Source: Mangrovactinospora gilvigrisea (GTDB lineage Bacteria > Actinomycetota > Actinomycetes > Streptomycetales > Streptomycetaceae). Taken from it: DNA of 58,443 bases. Positions 7,472 through 14,904 of the stretch are shown here, one piece after another. The translations under genes were made by a program, and so were the position numbers. Below the pieces are notes generated by a model that saw only the letters and a list, made by a program, of their open reading frames with translations, did not search any database and was not told the DNA's origin. Within the stretch, counting starts at the first letter, position 1; every line of letters begins with the position of its first letter. The stretch is from assembly GCF_001879105.1 (NCBI RefSeq), contig NZ_MLCF01000057.1, positions 1 through 58,443 of the forward strand. The letters are read 5' to 3'.

Positions 7472-8473
7472 ATGCGGATCTTCAGCGGCGTCAAGCCCAC
7501 CGGACACCCGACGCTCGGCAACCTGCTGGGCGCGATGCAGCGCTGGGCCCGGATCGACCAGTTCCGCTCGGACGACCCCGGCGACGCGCTGTTCTGCGTC
7601 GTCGACCTGCACGCCCTGACGGTCCCCCATGAGCCGGCGGCGCTCCGGGAGCGCACCCGCGAAGTGGCGACGCTGCTGCTGGCGACCGGGCTCGACCCCG
7701 AGCGCTGCACGGTCTTCTGCCAGTCGCACGTGGCGGCGCACACCCGGCTGACCTGGATCATGGAGTCCGTCGTCGGCGACGGCGAGCTGCGGCGGATGGT
7801 CCAGTACAAGGAGAAGTCGGCGCGCCAGGAGTCGGTCAGCACGGCCCTGTTGACCTATCCGGCGCTGATGGCCGCGGACATCCTCGCCTACGGCGCGGAG
7901 GAGGTGCCGGTCGGCGACGACCAGCGGCAGCACGTCGAGCTGGCGCGGGACCTGGCGGTGCGGTTCAACACCCGCTACGGCGAGGTCTTCCCGGTCCCGC
8001 GCGCGGTGCGGCCGCCCGCGGGGGCGCGGGTGATGAACCTCCAGGTGCCGACGGACAAGATGGGCAAGTCCGACGACACCGCGGTGCAGGGCATCATCTA
8101 CCTGCTGGACCCGCCGGACTCGGCCCGCCGCAAGGTGATGCGCGCGGTGACGGACGGCGGCCGGGAGGTCGTCTACGACCCGGAGGCGAAGCCGGGCGTG
8201 GCCAACCTGCTGGACATCCTCTCCGCGTGCGGGGACGGGACGGAGCCGGCCGAGCTGGCGACGCGGTACGCGTCGTACGGGGCGCTGAAGTCGGACGTCG
8301 CCGACGCGGTGGTCGCGGTGCTGGAGCCGCTGCAGGCGCGCTACCGGGAGTTCGCCGACGACCCGGCCACAATCGACAAGATCCTCCGCGCCGGCGCGGA
8401 CCGCGCGTCGGCCCTCGCCGACCCCTACGTCTCCGCAGCGTACGACGCCATCGGCCTCCTCCCCCCACGCTGA
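7472..8473 (+). CDS. trpS: Tryptophanyl-tRNA synthetase, auxiliary TrpRS1-like
   Basis: Charges tRNA-Trp with tryptophan in the cytoplasm. It is a class I synthetase of 333 aa, normal for bacterial TrpRS. The HIGH-type motif is PTGHPTLGN and the KMSKS-type motif is KMGKS. At the position of Bacillus Gln9 (SGIQPSG) this protein has Lys8 (SGVKPTG). I recall Lys here as the determinant of indolmycin resistance in the inducible TrpRS1 of S. coelicolor. His is kept in VDLHAL. The start ATG is preceded by GGAAGG. Control by the Trp-Trp leader fits a starvation- or inhibitor-induced copy, with a housekeeping TrpRS elsewhere (inference). It converges on proC. Confidence 0.95.
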   Translation: MRIFSGVKPTGHPTLGNLLGAMQRWARIDQFRSDDPGDALFCVVDLHALTVPHEPAALRERTREVATLLLATGLDPERCTVFCQSHVAAHTRLTWIMESVVGDGELRRMVQYKEKSARQESVSTALLTYPALMAADILAYGAEEVPVGDDQRQHVELARDLAVRFNTRYGEVFPVPRAVRPPAGARVMNLQVPTDKMGKSDDTAVQGIIYLLDPPDSARRKVMRAVTDGGREVVYDPEAKPGVANLLDILSACGDGTEPAELATRYASYGALKSDVADAVVAVLEPLQARYREFADDPATIDKILRAGADRASALADPYVSAAYDAIGLLPPR

Positions 8474-8504
8474 ACACCCCCGGCGCCCTCGCCGCGCCGA
8501 GCCC

Positions 8505-8519
8505 GGGTGGGGTGCCGGG
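8505..8519 (+). repeat. Dispersed intergenic repeat B, copy 1
   Basis: GGGTGGGGTGCCGGG in the 64-nt gap between the convergent trpS and proC genes. The same 15-mer occurs exactly at 21286-21300 and, on the minus strand, at 51395-51409; near-copies are at 31987-32001 and 57553-57567. The other copies lie in or next to gaps between genes, two of them in hairpins, so a terminator-associated repeat is likely. Confidence 0.6.
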
Positions 8520-8537
8520 GCGGAGGGGCGGCGGGGG

Positions 8538-9347
8538 CTAGTCGCCGGCGAGCTCGCGGGAGCGGTCGCGGGCCGCCTCGATGGCGGCGATCAGCGCGGC
8601 CCGCACCCCGTGCACCTCCAGCTCGCGCACCGCGGAGATCGTCGTGCCCGCCGGCGACGTCACCGCCTCGCGCAGCTTCACCGGATGCTCCCCCGAGTCC
8701 CGCAGCATCGCCGACGCCCCCACCGCCGCCTGCACGATCAGGTCGTGCGCCGCCGCCCGCGGCAGCCCCAGCAGGATCCCCGCGTCCGTCATCGCCTCCA
8801 CCAGGAAGAAGAAGTACGCCGGCCCCGACCCGCTCAGCGCCGTCGCCGCGTCCTGCTGCGCCTCCGGCACCCGCATCGTCTTCCCCACCGGGGAGAAGAT
8901 CGCCTCCGTCCGGGCCAGGTGCTCCTCCGCCGCGTGCGCCCCCGCCGAGATCACGCTCATCCCCTCGTCGACGAGGACCGGCGTGTTGCACATCACCCGC
9001 ACCACCGCCGTGCCCGCCGGCAGCCGCCGCTCGATGTTGGCGGTCGTCACCCCCGCCGCGCCCGAGATCACCAACCGGTCGGCGATACCGTCCACCGGCG
9101 CCAGCTCGGCCAGCAGCGCCGCCATGTCCTGCGGCTTCGGCGTCAGGATCAGCGTGTCGGCGCGCTCCACCGCCTCCGCGTTGGAGACCGCCTCGACGCC
9201 GTACCGGTCGTGCAGCTCCTTGGCCCGCTCCGGCCGACGCGTCGTCACCAGCACGTCCCCGACCGGCGTCCCGGCCCGCAGCACACCCGAGACGATCGCC
9301 TCGCCGATCTTGCCGGTGCCCAGCACCGCCACCCGCTGCCGCTCCAT
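8538..9347 (-). CDS. proC: Pyrroline-5-carboxylate reductase
   Basis: Catalyses the last step of proline synthesis, NAD(P)H-dependent reduction of pyrroline-5-carboxylate. The product is 269 aa, the usual length. The N-terminal Rossmann motif is VAVLGTGKIGEAI, and the family signature near the C-terminus is seen as ALSGSGPAYFFFLVEAM with the block VTSPAGTTI. The ATG of MERQRVAV is taken as start; two TTG codons lie directly upstream. It follows the proline dehydrogenase gene by only 13 nt on the same strand, so synthesis and breakdown of proline are probably cotranscribed, which is unusual. Confidence 0.95.
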   Translation of the reverse strand: MERQRVAVLGTGKIGEAIVSGVLRAGTPVGDVLVTTRRPERAKELHDRYGVEAVSNAEAVERADTLILTPKPQDMAALLAELAPVDGIADRLVISGAAGVTTANIERRLPAGTAVVRVMCNTPVLVDEGMSVISAGAHAAEEHLARTEAIFSPVGKTMRVPEAQQDAATALSGSGPAYFFFLVEAMTDAGILLGLPRAAAHDLIVQAAVGASAMLRDSGEHPVKLREAVTSPAGTTISAVRELEVHGVRAALIAAIEAARDRSRELAGD

Positions 9348-9360
9348 CAACAACCTCTCC

Positions 9361-10293
9361 TCAGTCTCTCGACGCCGCGGAACGCAGAAAGAACGCCAGA
9401 TTGGACGGCTGCTCCGCGAGCCGCCGCAGGAAGTAGCCGTACCACTCCGCGCCGTACGGCACATGCACCCGCACCGTCTCGCCGCCCGCCGCCAGCCGGG
9501 TCTGCTGCTCCGGCGCCACCCCGTAGAGCATCTGGTACTCGTACGAGCCCAGCGGGCGCTCGTACCGCGCCGCCAGCGCCGCCGAGATCCGCAGCAGCCG
9601 GGCGTCATGGGTGGCGATCACCGGGTGGCCGTCGCCGGCCATCAGCATCCGCAGGCAGCGCACGAAGGAGCGGTCCGTCTCGGCGCGGTGCGCGAACGCC
9701 ACCGACTCCTGCTCGGCGTACGCCCCCTTGGAGAGCCGCACCCGCACGCCCGCGCCGGTCAGCTCGCGGCAGTCGCCCTCCGTGCGGCGCAGCCGCGACT
9801 GCAGCACCACGCCCACCGTCGGGAAGTCCGCGCGCAGCTCGCGCGCGATGGCGAGCGTCGACTCGGTGGTGGTGTGGTCCTCGGTCTCCAGGGTGACGGT
9901 CGCCCCGGAGCCGGCCGCCGCCGCGCAGATCGCGTGGGCGTTCTCCAGCGCCGTCTTCTCGCCGTGCCGGGGCAGGAACTGCCCCACCGCCGAGAGCTTC
10001 ACCGAGACGTCCACCGCGCCCTCCGGCGCGCCCAGCGCGCGGGAGCGGCGCAGCAGGTCGACGTAGATGTCCCGGACGGCCGCCGCGCGGTCCCGGCTGA
10101 GGGTGTCCTCGACCAGCGGGTCGAGCCCCACGGCGAGGCCGCGGGTGAGCAGCCGGCCGGCCGTGCCGAGCGCGGCGGACGGGGTCTCGCCGGCGACGAA
10201 GCGGTGCACCAGCCCCCGGGTGAGGGGCGCGGACTGCACCATCTCCTTGGTGCCGCCGCTGTCGGACAGCGCCAGCAGCATGCGACGCAACAA
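9361..10293 (-). CDS. Proline dehydrogenase (FAD-dependent)
   Basis: Oxidises proline to pyrroline-5-carboxylate, passing electrons to FAD and the membrane quinone pool. It is a 310-aa monofunctional TIM-barrel PRODH. Blocks matching the family are VSVKLSAVGQFLP, VTLETEDHT, RVRLSKGAYAE and the C-terminal YGAEWYGYFLRRLAEQP with the substrate-binding Arg pair. The start is TTG: a perfect AAGGAGG ends exactly 6 nt before it, whereas the first ATG is 18 nt away from that site. The gene is directly upstream of proC. No P5C dehydrogenase gene is nearby. Confidence 0.92.
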   Translation of the reverse strand: MLRRMLLALSDSGGTKEMVQSAPLTRGLVHRFVAGETPSAALGTAGRLLTRGLAVGLDPLVEDTLSRDRAAAVRDIYVDLLRRSRALGAPEGAVDVSVKLSAVGQFLPRHGEKTALENAHAICAAAAGSGATVTLETEDHTTTESTLAIARELRADFPTVGVVLQSRLRRTEGDCRELTGAGVRVRLSKGAYAEQESVAFAHRAETDRSFVRCLRMLMAGDGHPVIATHDARLLRISAALAARYERPLGSYEYQMLYGVAPEQQTRLAAGGETVRVHVPYGAEWYGYFLRRLAEQPSNLAFFLRSAASRD

Positions 10294-10344
10294 CGTGGAC
10301 CTCCTTAAGGACCGTCTACGGCACCAGCCTATGGGGTCCGCCGA

Positions 10345-11085
10345 TCACGGGGTGCGTCGGCGCAGGGTGGCGGCCCCGAGGAGGAGGGCGAGCAGGATGC
10401 AGCCGGTCAGCACGCCGATGTCCCGCCAGTAGAGCCCGGCGGGGTGCGCCTCGGCGGCGACCCGCTGCATCCCGTCGATGGCGTAGGAGACCGGCAGCGC
10501 GTCCGAGACCGCCCGCAGCACGCCGTTCATCTGGTCGCGCGGCACCAGCAGCCCGCCGAGCAGGAACTGCGGGAAGACGAAGGCCGGCATGAACTGCACG
10601 GCCTGGAACTCGGTGGCGGCGAAGGCGCTGACGAAGAGCCCGAGCGCGGTGCCGAGGACGCCGTCCAGGACGGCCACCACGCCGAGCAGCCACACCGGCC
10701 CGGCGGTCTTCATCCCCAGCCCCCACACCGAGACGGAGGTGACGACCACCGCCTGGACGACGGCGACGGCGCCGAACGCCAGCGCGTACCCGGCGAGCAG
10801 GTCGAGCTTGGCGGCGGGCATCGCCAGCAGCCGCTCCAGGGTGCCGGAGCGCCGCTCGCGCAGCGTGGTCACCGCGGTGATCAGGAACATCACGATCAGC
10901 GGGAAGGTGCCGAGCAGCGACGGCCCGACGCGGTCGAAGGTGGTCTTGTCGTCGAAGACCCAGGCGAGCAGCGCCTGGAGGACGCACGGGACGACGATCA
11001 TCAGGGCGAGCGAGCGCGGATCGTGCCGCAGTTGGGTGAGGACGCGGTGGGCGGTGGCGAAGGCGACGGGCGGGTTGAGGAGCAT
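10345..11085 (-). CDS. ABC-2 type transporter permease
   Basis: A 246-aa membrane subunit of an ABC exporter, with about six hydrophobic segments. It carries the ABC-2/DrrB-type features: an N-terminal LTQLRHDPRSLALMIVVPC and the block ERRSGTLERLLAMPA. The C-terminus after the last segment is short and basic (LRRRTP). An alternative GTG start at 11100 would overlap the ATPase stop by GTGA; the internal ATG is listed. It pairs with the ATPase just upstream as a two-gene exporter, probably for drugs or lipids; the cargo is unknown. Confidence 0.9.
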   Translation of the reverse strand: MLLNPPVAFATAHRVLTQLRHDPRSLALMIVVPCVLQALLAWVFDDKTTFDRVGPSLLGTFPLIVMFLITAVTTLRERRSGTLERLLAMPAAKLDLLAGYALAFGAVAVVQAVVVTSVSVWGLGMKTAGPVWLLGVVAVLDGVLGTALGLFVSAFAATEFQAVQFMPAFVFPQFLLGGLLVPRDQMNGVLRAVSDALPVSYAIDGMQRVAAEAHPAGLYWRDIGVLTGCILLALLLGAATLRRRTP

Positions 11086-11096
11086 GGCGGGGTGTC

Positions 11097-11864
11097 TCAC
11101 TCTCCGGTCCGCGAGCCGCCGGCCGCGGCCTCGTCCACCAGGTGCAGGAAGGCGGCCTCCACATCGGGCGCGCCGGTGCGGCGCAGCAGCGCCGCGGGCT
11201 CCTCGTCGGCGAGCAGCCGGCCGTCGCGGAGCAGCAGCAGGCGCTGGCAGCGCTCGGCCTCGTCCATCACATGGCTGGAGACGAGGACGGTGGCGCCGGC
11301 CGCGGCGAGGCGGCCGAAGTGCCCCCACAGGTCGCGGCGGAGCACCGGGTCCAGGCCGACGGTGGGCTCGTCGAGGACGAGCAGCTCGGGGCGGTCCGTC
11401 CCGGCCGGGCCGCCGCCGAGCAGGGCGGCGGCGAGCGAGACGCGGGAGTGCTGGCCGCCGGAGAGGTCCCGGGCCAGGGCGTCGGCGTGGTCGCCGAGGT
11501 CGACCTCCGCGATCGCCCGGTCGGCGGCGGCGCGCCGCCGGCCGCGGCGCACGCCGCGCACCGCGGCGAAGTAGCGGAGGTTCTCGCGCACCGTCAGATC
11601 GCCGTAGACGGCGGGGTCCTGGGTGACGTACCCGATGCGGGACCGCAGCGCGGCTGCCCCGGCGGGCGCGCCGAGCACGGTGAGTCCGCCGGAGACGCGC
11701 GCCTGGACGCCGACCAGGGCGCGCATCAGCGTCGTCTTGCCGCACCCGGACGGCCCGAGCAGCCCGGTGAGGCTGCCGGCCGGCACCGCGAAGTCCAGCT
11801 CCCGCAGCACGCTGCGACCGCCGCGCTCCACGCCCAGCCCGCGCGCCTCCACCGCGATATTCAT
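11097..11864 (-). CDS. ABC transporter ATP-binding protein
   Basis: The 255-aa ATPase that powers the adjacent permease. Walker A is GPSGCGKTT, the Q-loop lies in GYVTQDPAVYGDLTV, the signature is LSGGQ, Walker B is LLVLDEPTVGLDP and the switch His is in VSSHVMDEAERC. All catalytic residues are present. It is of the DrrA/CcmA exporter type. A GTG directly precedes the chosen ATG. A perfect inverted repeat covers the start codon (see the regulatory entry), so translation or transcription may be repressor-controlled. Confidence 0.92.
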   Translation of the reverse strand: MNIAVEARGLGVERGGRSVLRELDFAVPAGSLTGLLGPSGCGKTTLMRALVGVQARVSGGLTVLGAPAGAAALRSRIGYVTQDPAVYGDLTVRENLRYFAAVRGVRRGRRRAAADRAIAEVDLGDHADALARDLSGGQHSRVSLAAALLGGGPAGTDRPELLVLDEPTVGLDPVLRRDLWGHFGRLAAAGATVLVSSHVMDEAERCQRLLLLRDGRLLADEEPAALLRRTGAPDVEAAFLHLVDEAAAGGSRTGE

Positions 11865-11876
11865 CACGCGATGAAT
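11859..11876 (-). promoter_or_regulatory. Perfect palindrome over the ABC ATPase start codon
   Basis: ATTCATC-ACGC-GATGAAT: a perfect 7-bp inverted repeat with a 4-nt spacer, AT-rich against the local background, lying over the ATG and the bases upstream. The size and position suit an operator for a dimeric repressor (MarR, PadR or TetR type). No regulator gene is adjacent, so this is inference from symmetry alone. Confidence 0.45.
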
Positions 11877-11943
11877 CTCCCGCCCGGTATTCCCCGCGTC
11901 AACGCCCCGGGTCGCCCCGTCGGGGCGGCCTTTCGTCCCGAGG

Positions 11944-11980
11944 GCCGTGGCCGGACGCGGTGAACGTATCCGGCCACGGC
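11944..11980 (-). terminator. Hairpin terminator after aspS
   Basis: A perfect 12-bp stem (11944-11955 with 11969-11980) and 13-nt loop, 15 nt beyond the aspS stop on the transcribed strand. There is no T run, as is common in high-GC actinobacteria. A second, smaller hairpin (11913-11918 with 11922-11927) follows. Together they should separate aspS from the ABC transporter genes. Confidence 0.7.
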
Positions 11981-11995
11981 ACCGAGCGGGCTTGG

Positions 11996-13282
11996 CTAAG
12001 GCGTCAACCGGTGCAGGTCGCGGGGGAACGCCACCGCGGAGCGGACGTTCTCCGCGCCCACCACCCGCGCCGTCCACCGCTCCAGGCCCAGCGCGAAGCC
12101 GCCGTGCGGCGGCATCCCGTGCGCGAACGCCCGCAGGTACCCCGCGTACGGCTCCACCGGCTCGCCCCGCGCCGCCAGCGCCGCCAGGTACTCCTCGTAG
12201 CGGTGCAGCCGCTGACCGCCCGTCACCAGCTCCAATCCCCGGAACAGCAGGTCGAAGCTGTTGGAGTGGGCCGGCCGAGCCGGGTCCGGATGGGTGTAGA
12301 ACGGCCGCTTCGCCATCGGGTACCCGGTCACGAACAGGAACTCGCTGCCGTGCTCGCGCAGCGCCCACGCGCCCAGTTCCCGCTCGTCCGCCGGCGCCAG
12401 GTCGATCTCCGTGGCCGGACGCCCCAGCATCTCCAGCGCCTCCGCGAAGTGCACCGACGGGATCTCCGCCGGCACCTCCGGCAGCCGCGCGCCGACCCGG
12501 CGCACCGCCTCCCCCGCGCGCTCCCGCACCGAGGCGACCATCCCGACCAGCGCCTCGCGCAGCACCGCCATCACGTCCCGGTGGTCCGCGACGAAGCCCA
12601 ACTCCGCGTCGAGGCTGGTGTACTGCGCCAGATGGCGGGCCGTGTCGCTGGGCTCGGCGCGGAACACCGGCCCCACCTCGTACACCCGCTCGAAGACGCC
12701 GACCATCGCCTGCTTGTAGAACTGCGGCGACTGGGCGAGGAACGCCCGCTTCCCGAACCAGTCCAGACCGAAGACGTTGGCGCCCGACTCGGTCGCCGAC
12801 GCCGTCACCTTGGGCGTGTGGACCTCGGTGAAGCCCAGCCCGTCCAGCGCCGCCCGGAACCCGGCCGCCGACGCCGCCGAGATCTCCAGCGGCGCCCGCA
12901 GATGCGGATGCCGCAGCGCCACCGGCGCGTTGTCGAGGATCGTCGCCAGCCCCGCCTCCGGCGCGGTCGGCCGCCACAGCTCGAACGGCGGCGCCTCGGC
13001 CGGCCCGGAGAGGGCCGTCACCTCGGCGTCCACCAGCTCCGCGCCGCCCGGCGCCTGCGGGTTGGCGGAGACCGTCCCGGTCACCGCGACCGGTGTCTCC
13101 TCGGGAAGCGCCACCGGCTCCTTGAGCACCACCTGCGCGGTGCCGGAGCGGTCGCGGACGATCAGAAAGGTCACATGCTTCAGCACACGCTGCCGGTGCA
13201 GCCATCCGTTCAGCCGGACGAACCCACCGGCGTGCTCCGCCACTTCGGAGGCGAGAACACGCGTCGTCGTCTGCTGGATCAT
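11996..13282 (-). CDS. aspS: Archaeal-type aspartyl-tRNA synthetase (likely non-discriminating)
   Basis: A class IIb synthetase of 428 aa that attaches Asp to tRNA-Asp and probably also tRNA-Asn. It is the short archaeal-type form; the standard bacterial AspRS is about 590 aa and has a GAD domain, absent here. Motif 2 is VGPVFRAEPSDTARHL and motif 3 GGFALGLERWTARV. In the anticodon-binding domain it has GWLH with His29; His at this site marks relaxed specificity, while Trp marks discriminating archaeal enzymes. ATG is chosen, though a GTG one codon earlier lies 6 nt after GAGGGG. It is controlled by an upstream T-box. A housekeeping AspRS probably exists elsewhere (inference). Confidence 0.93.
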   Translation of the reverse strand: MIQQTTTRVLASEVAEHAGGFVRLNGWLHRQRVLKHVTFLIVRDRSGTAQVVLKEPVALPEETPVAVTGTVSANPQAPGGAELVDAEVTALSGPAEAPPFELWRPTAPEAGLATILDNAPVALRHPHLRAPLEISAASAAGFRAALDGLGFTEVHTPKVTASATESGANVFGLDWFGKRAFLAQSPQFYKQAMVGVFERVYEVGPVFRAEPSDTARHLAQYTSLDAELGFVADHRDVMAVLREALVGMVASVRERAGEAVRRVGARLPEVPAEIPSVHFAEALEMLGRPATEIDLAPADERELGAWALREHGSEFLFVTGYPMAKRPFYTHPDPARPAHSNSFDLLFRGLELVTGGQRLHRYEEYLAALAARGEPVEPYAGYLRAFAHGMPPHGGFALGLERWTARVVGAENVRSAVAFPRDLHRLTP

Positions 13283-13285
13283 CAC

Positions 13286-13540
13286 AGTCAACCCCTCGGG
13301 GTCTCGTAACGATCCCTTGGGGGCGCGGGCGAGAAGGGCACTCGCGGTACCACCGCACCTTCGCCGCCCCCGGCGAGCGGGGGCGACCTCAACGGGCCCG
13401 GTGACGGGGGCCGGCCGGCGGGGCATTTCCTCCCCGCACTCGGGAGTGTCTTCGCGCCGGAACCACGGGACCGCCTTCCCAGCTGCCGGCGGCTCTCTTC
13501 ACCCGCGGACGTCCGCGCTACTCGTCTCCGTCTGCGTTTG
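13286..13540 (-). promoter_or_regulatory. T-box riboswitch of aspS with GAC (Asp) specifier
   Basis: Read on the minus strand. Stem I: GGAG (13529-13526) pairs with CTCC (13446-13443); an internal loop has AGTA (13522-13519) opposite GAA-GAC-A (13453-13447), the loop-E and specifier layout; then GCGC pairs with GCGC above. The specifier is GAC (13448-13450), an Asp codon. The T-box proper, GTGGTACCGCG, is at 13353-13343, with the UGGU that pairs to the tRNA 3' end. No T run follows; the ribosome site GAGGGG (13297-13292) lies in a possible CCCC/GGGG hairpin, so control is probably translational, as in other actinobacterial T-boxes. Confidence 0.88.
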
Positions 13541-13653
13541 ACCGGAAGGTACCCCGGGCCGATCGGGGGCGGCAACCGAATACCCCGGTACTACCCCGGA
13601 TTTCGCCCCGCCGGGCGATGTGCCGCGGCGGCCCCCGCGCGCACCATCGGGGG

Positions 13654-14904
13654 GTGGCCCCCGACCCCGCGCCCCTCGCCCTCTTCAACCGCATCCGGGC
13701 CTTCGCCGTCCCGGAGAGCCCGCTGCGGCAGCTGCACGGGAAGCGGCTGGCGCTGCTCATCGCGCTCGAGGGCCTGATGGTGCTGCTGTGGCTGCCGAGG
13801 ATCGGCGACAGCTCCGGGGCGGACCCCGGCACCCGGTTCGCCGCACCAGTCCTGCTGGTGATGGCGCTCACCCCGGGGCTGTCGCTGCTGCGGCCGCGCA
13901 CCGCCTGGTGGATCTCGCTGGCCGGCATGCTCGTCCTCTACCTGGGCTCGGACCTCAGCGGCCCGGACGACCCCTTCGGGCGCGACTTCGGCGGCATTCC
14001 GGCGTGGGTGCACGCGGGGACGCTGCTCGCCGTCGCCGTCTCCTGCGGCTGGCGGTTCCAGGCCGCCGCGCTCGCCGTCGAGCTGGGCTGGCAGGCCGTG
14101 GTGCCCGCGCTCCTCTCGCTCGTCCTGATGCCCGGCCCCGGCCACCCGATGTCGGCCGACCTGGTCGTCCCGCTGCTGCTCCTCGGCCCCGGCGTCTACC
14201 TCGCGGTCCGCCGCGAGATGCGGACCCGGGTGCGGGCCCAGGAGGCGCTCACCGAGGAGGAGCGGGCCGCCCGGATGCTGCTGGAGGAGCGCGCCCGGAT
14301 CGCCCGCGAGCTGCACGACGTCGTCGCCCACCACATGTCGGTGATCGCGCTGCAGGCCAACAGCGCCCCGTACCGCCTCGACGAGGAGCTGTCGGCGCCG
14401 GTGGCCGCGGAGTTCGCCTCCATCACCGAGTCGGCGCGGCAGGGCATCGGCGAGATGCGGCGGCTGCTGGGGGTGCTGCGGGCGGACGGCTCCGCGGCGG
14501 CGACGGCGCCGCAGCCGGGGCTCGCCGACCTGCCGGCGATGCTGGACCGCACCCGGGCGGCGGGGGTGGCGGTCGACGCCGAGCTGGTCGGCGCGCAGTC
14601 GCCGGCGCTCTCGCCGGTGCTGCAGTTGACGCTCTACCGGCTCGTCCAGGAGGCTCTCGGCAACGCGGTCCGGCATGCGCAGGGTTCGTCCGTCCGGGTC
14701 CGCCTCACCGCCAGCCGGGAGGACCTCACCGTGACCGTCGCCAACTCCGCGCCGCTTGCCCCCGTTCCGGTGCCGTCCGATCCGGCCGGCGGGCACGGGC
14801 TGCGCGGCATGCGGGAGCGGGTGACGGCGCTGGGCGGCGAGTTGACGGCCCGTCCGACGGCCGACGGCGGGTTCGCCGTCCGGGCCCGGCTGCCGCGCTC
14901 ATGA
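13654..14904 (+). CDS. NarL-type sensor histidine kinase
   Basis: A HisKA_3-family sensor kinase with four or five hydrophobic segments in its first 200 residues and no obvious extracellular domain, so it probably senses membrane or intramembrane signals. The phosphoacceptor His is in [14 protein letters not shown] (about residue 221); the ATPase domain shows LVQEALGNAVRHA and GHGLRGMRERV. The GTG at 13654 is used; an in-frame ATG at 13618 would add 12 Arg/Gly-rich residues and neither has a good ribosome site. It is coupled to the next gene by an ATGA overlap. Signal and targets unknown. Confidence 0.88.
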   Translation: MAPDPAPLALFNRIRAFAVPESPLRQLHGKRLALLIALEGLMVLLWLPRIGDSSGADPGTRFAAPVLLVMALTPGLSLLRPRTAWWISLAGMLVLYLGSDLSGPDDPFGRDFGGIPAWVHAGTLLAVAVSCGWRFQAAALAVELGWQAVVPALLSLVLMPGPGHPMSADLVVPLLLLGPGVYLAVRREMRTRVRAQEALTEEERAARMLLEERARIARELHDVVAHHMSVIALQANSAPYRLDEELSAPVAAEFASITESARQGIGEMRRLLGVLRADGSAAATAPQPGLADLPAMLDRTRAAGVAVDAELVGAQSPALSPVLQLTLYRLVQEALGNAVRHAQGSSVRVRLTASREDLTVTVANSAPLAPVPVPSDPAGGHGLRGMRERVTALGGELTARPTADGGFAVRARLPRS

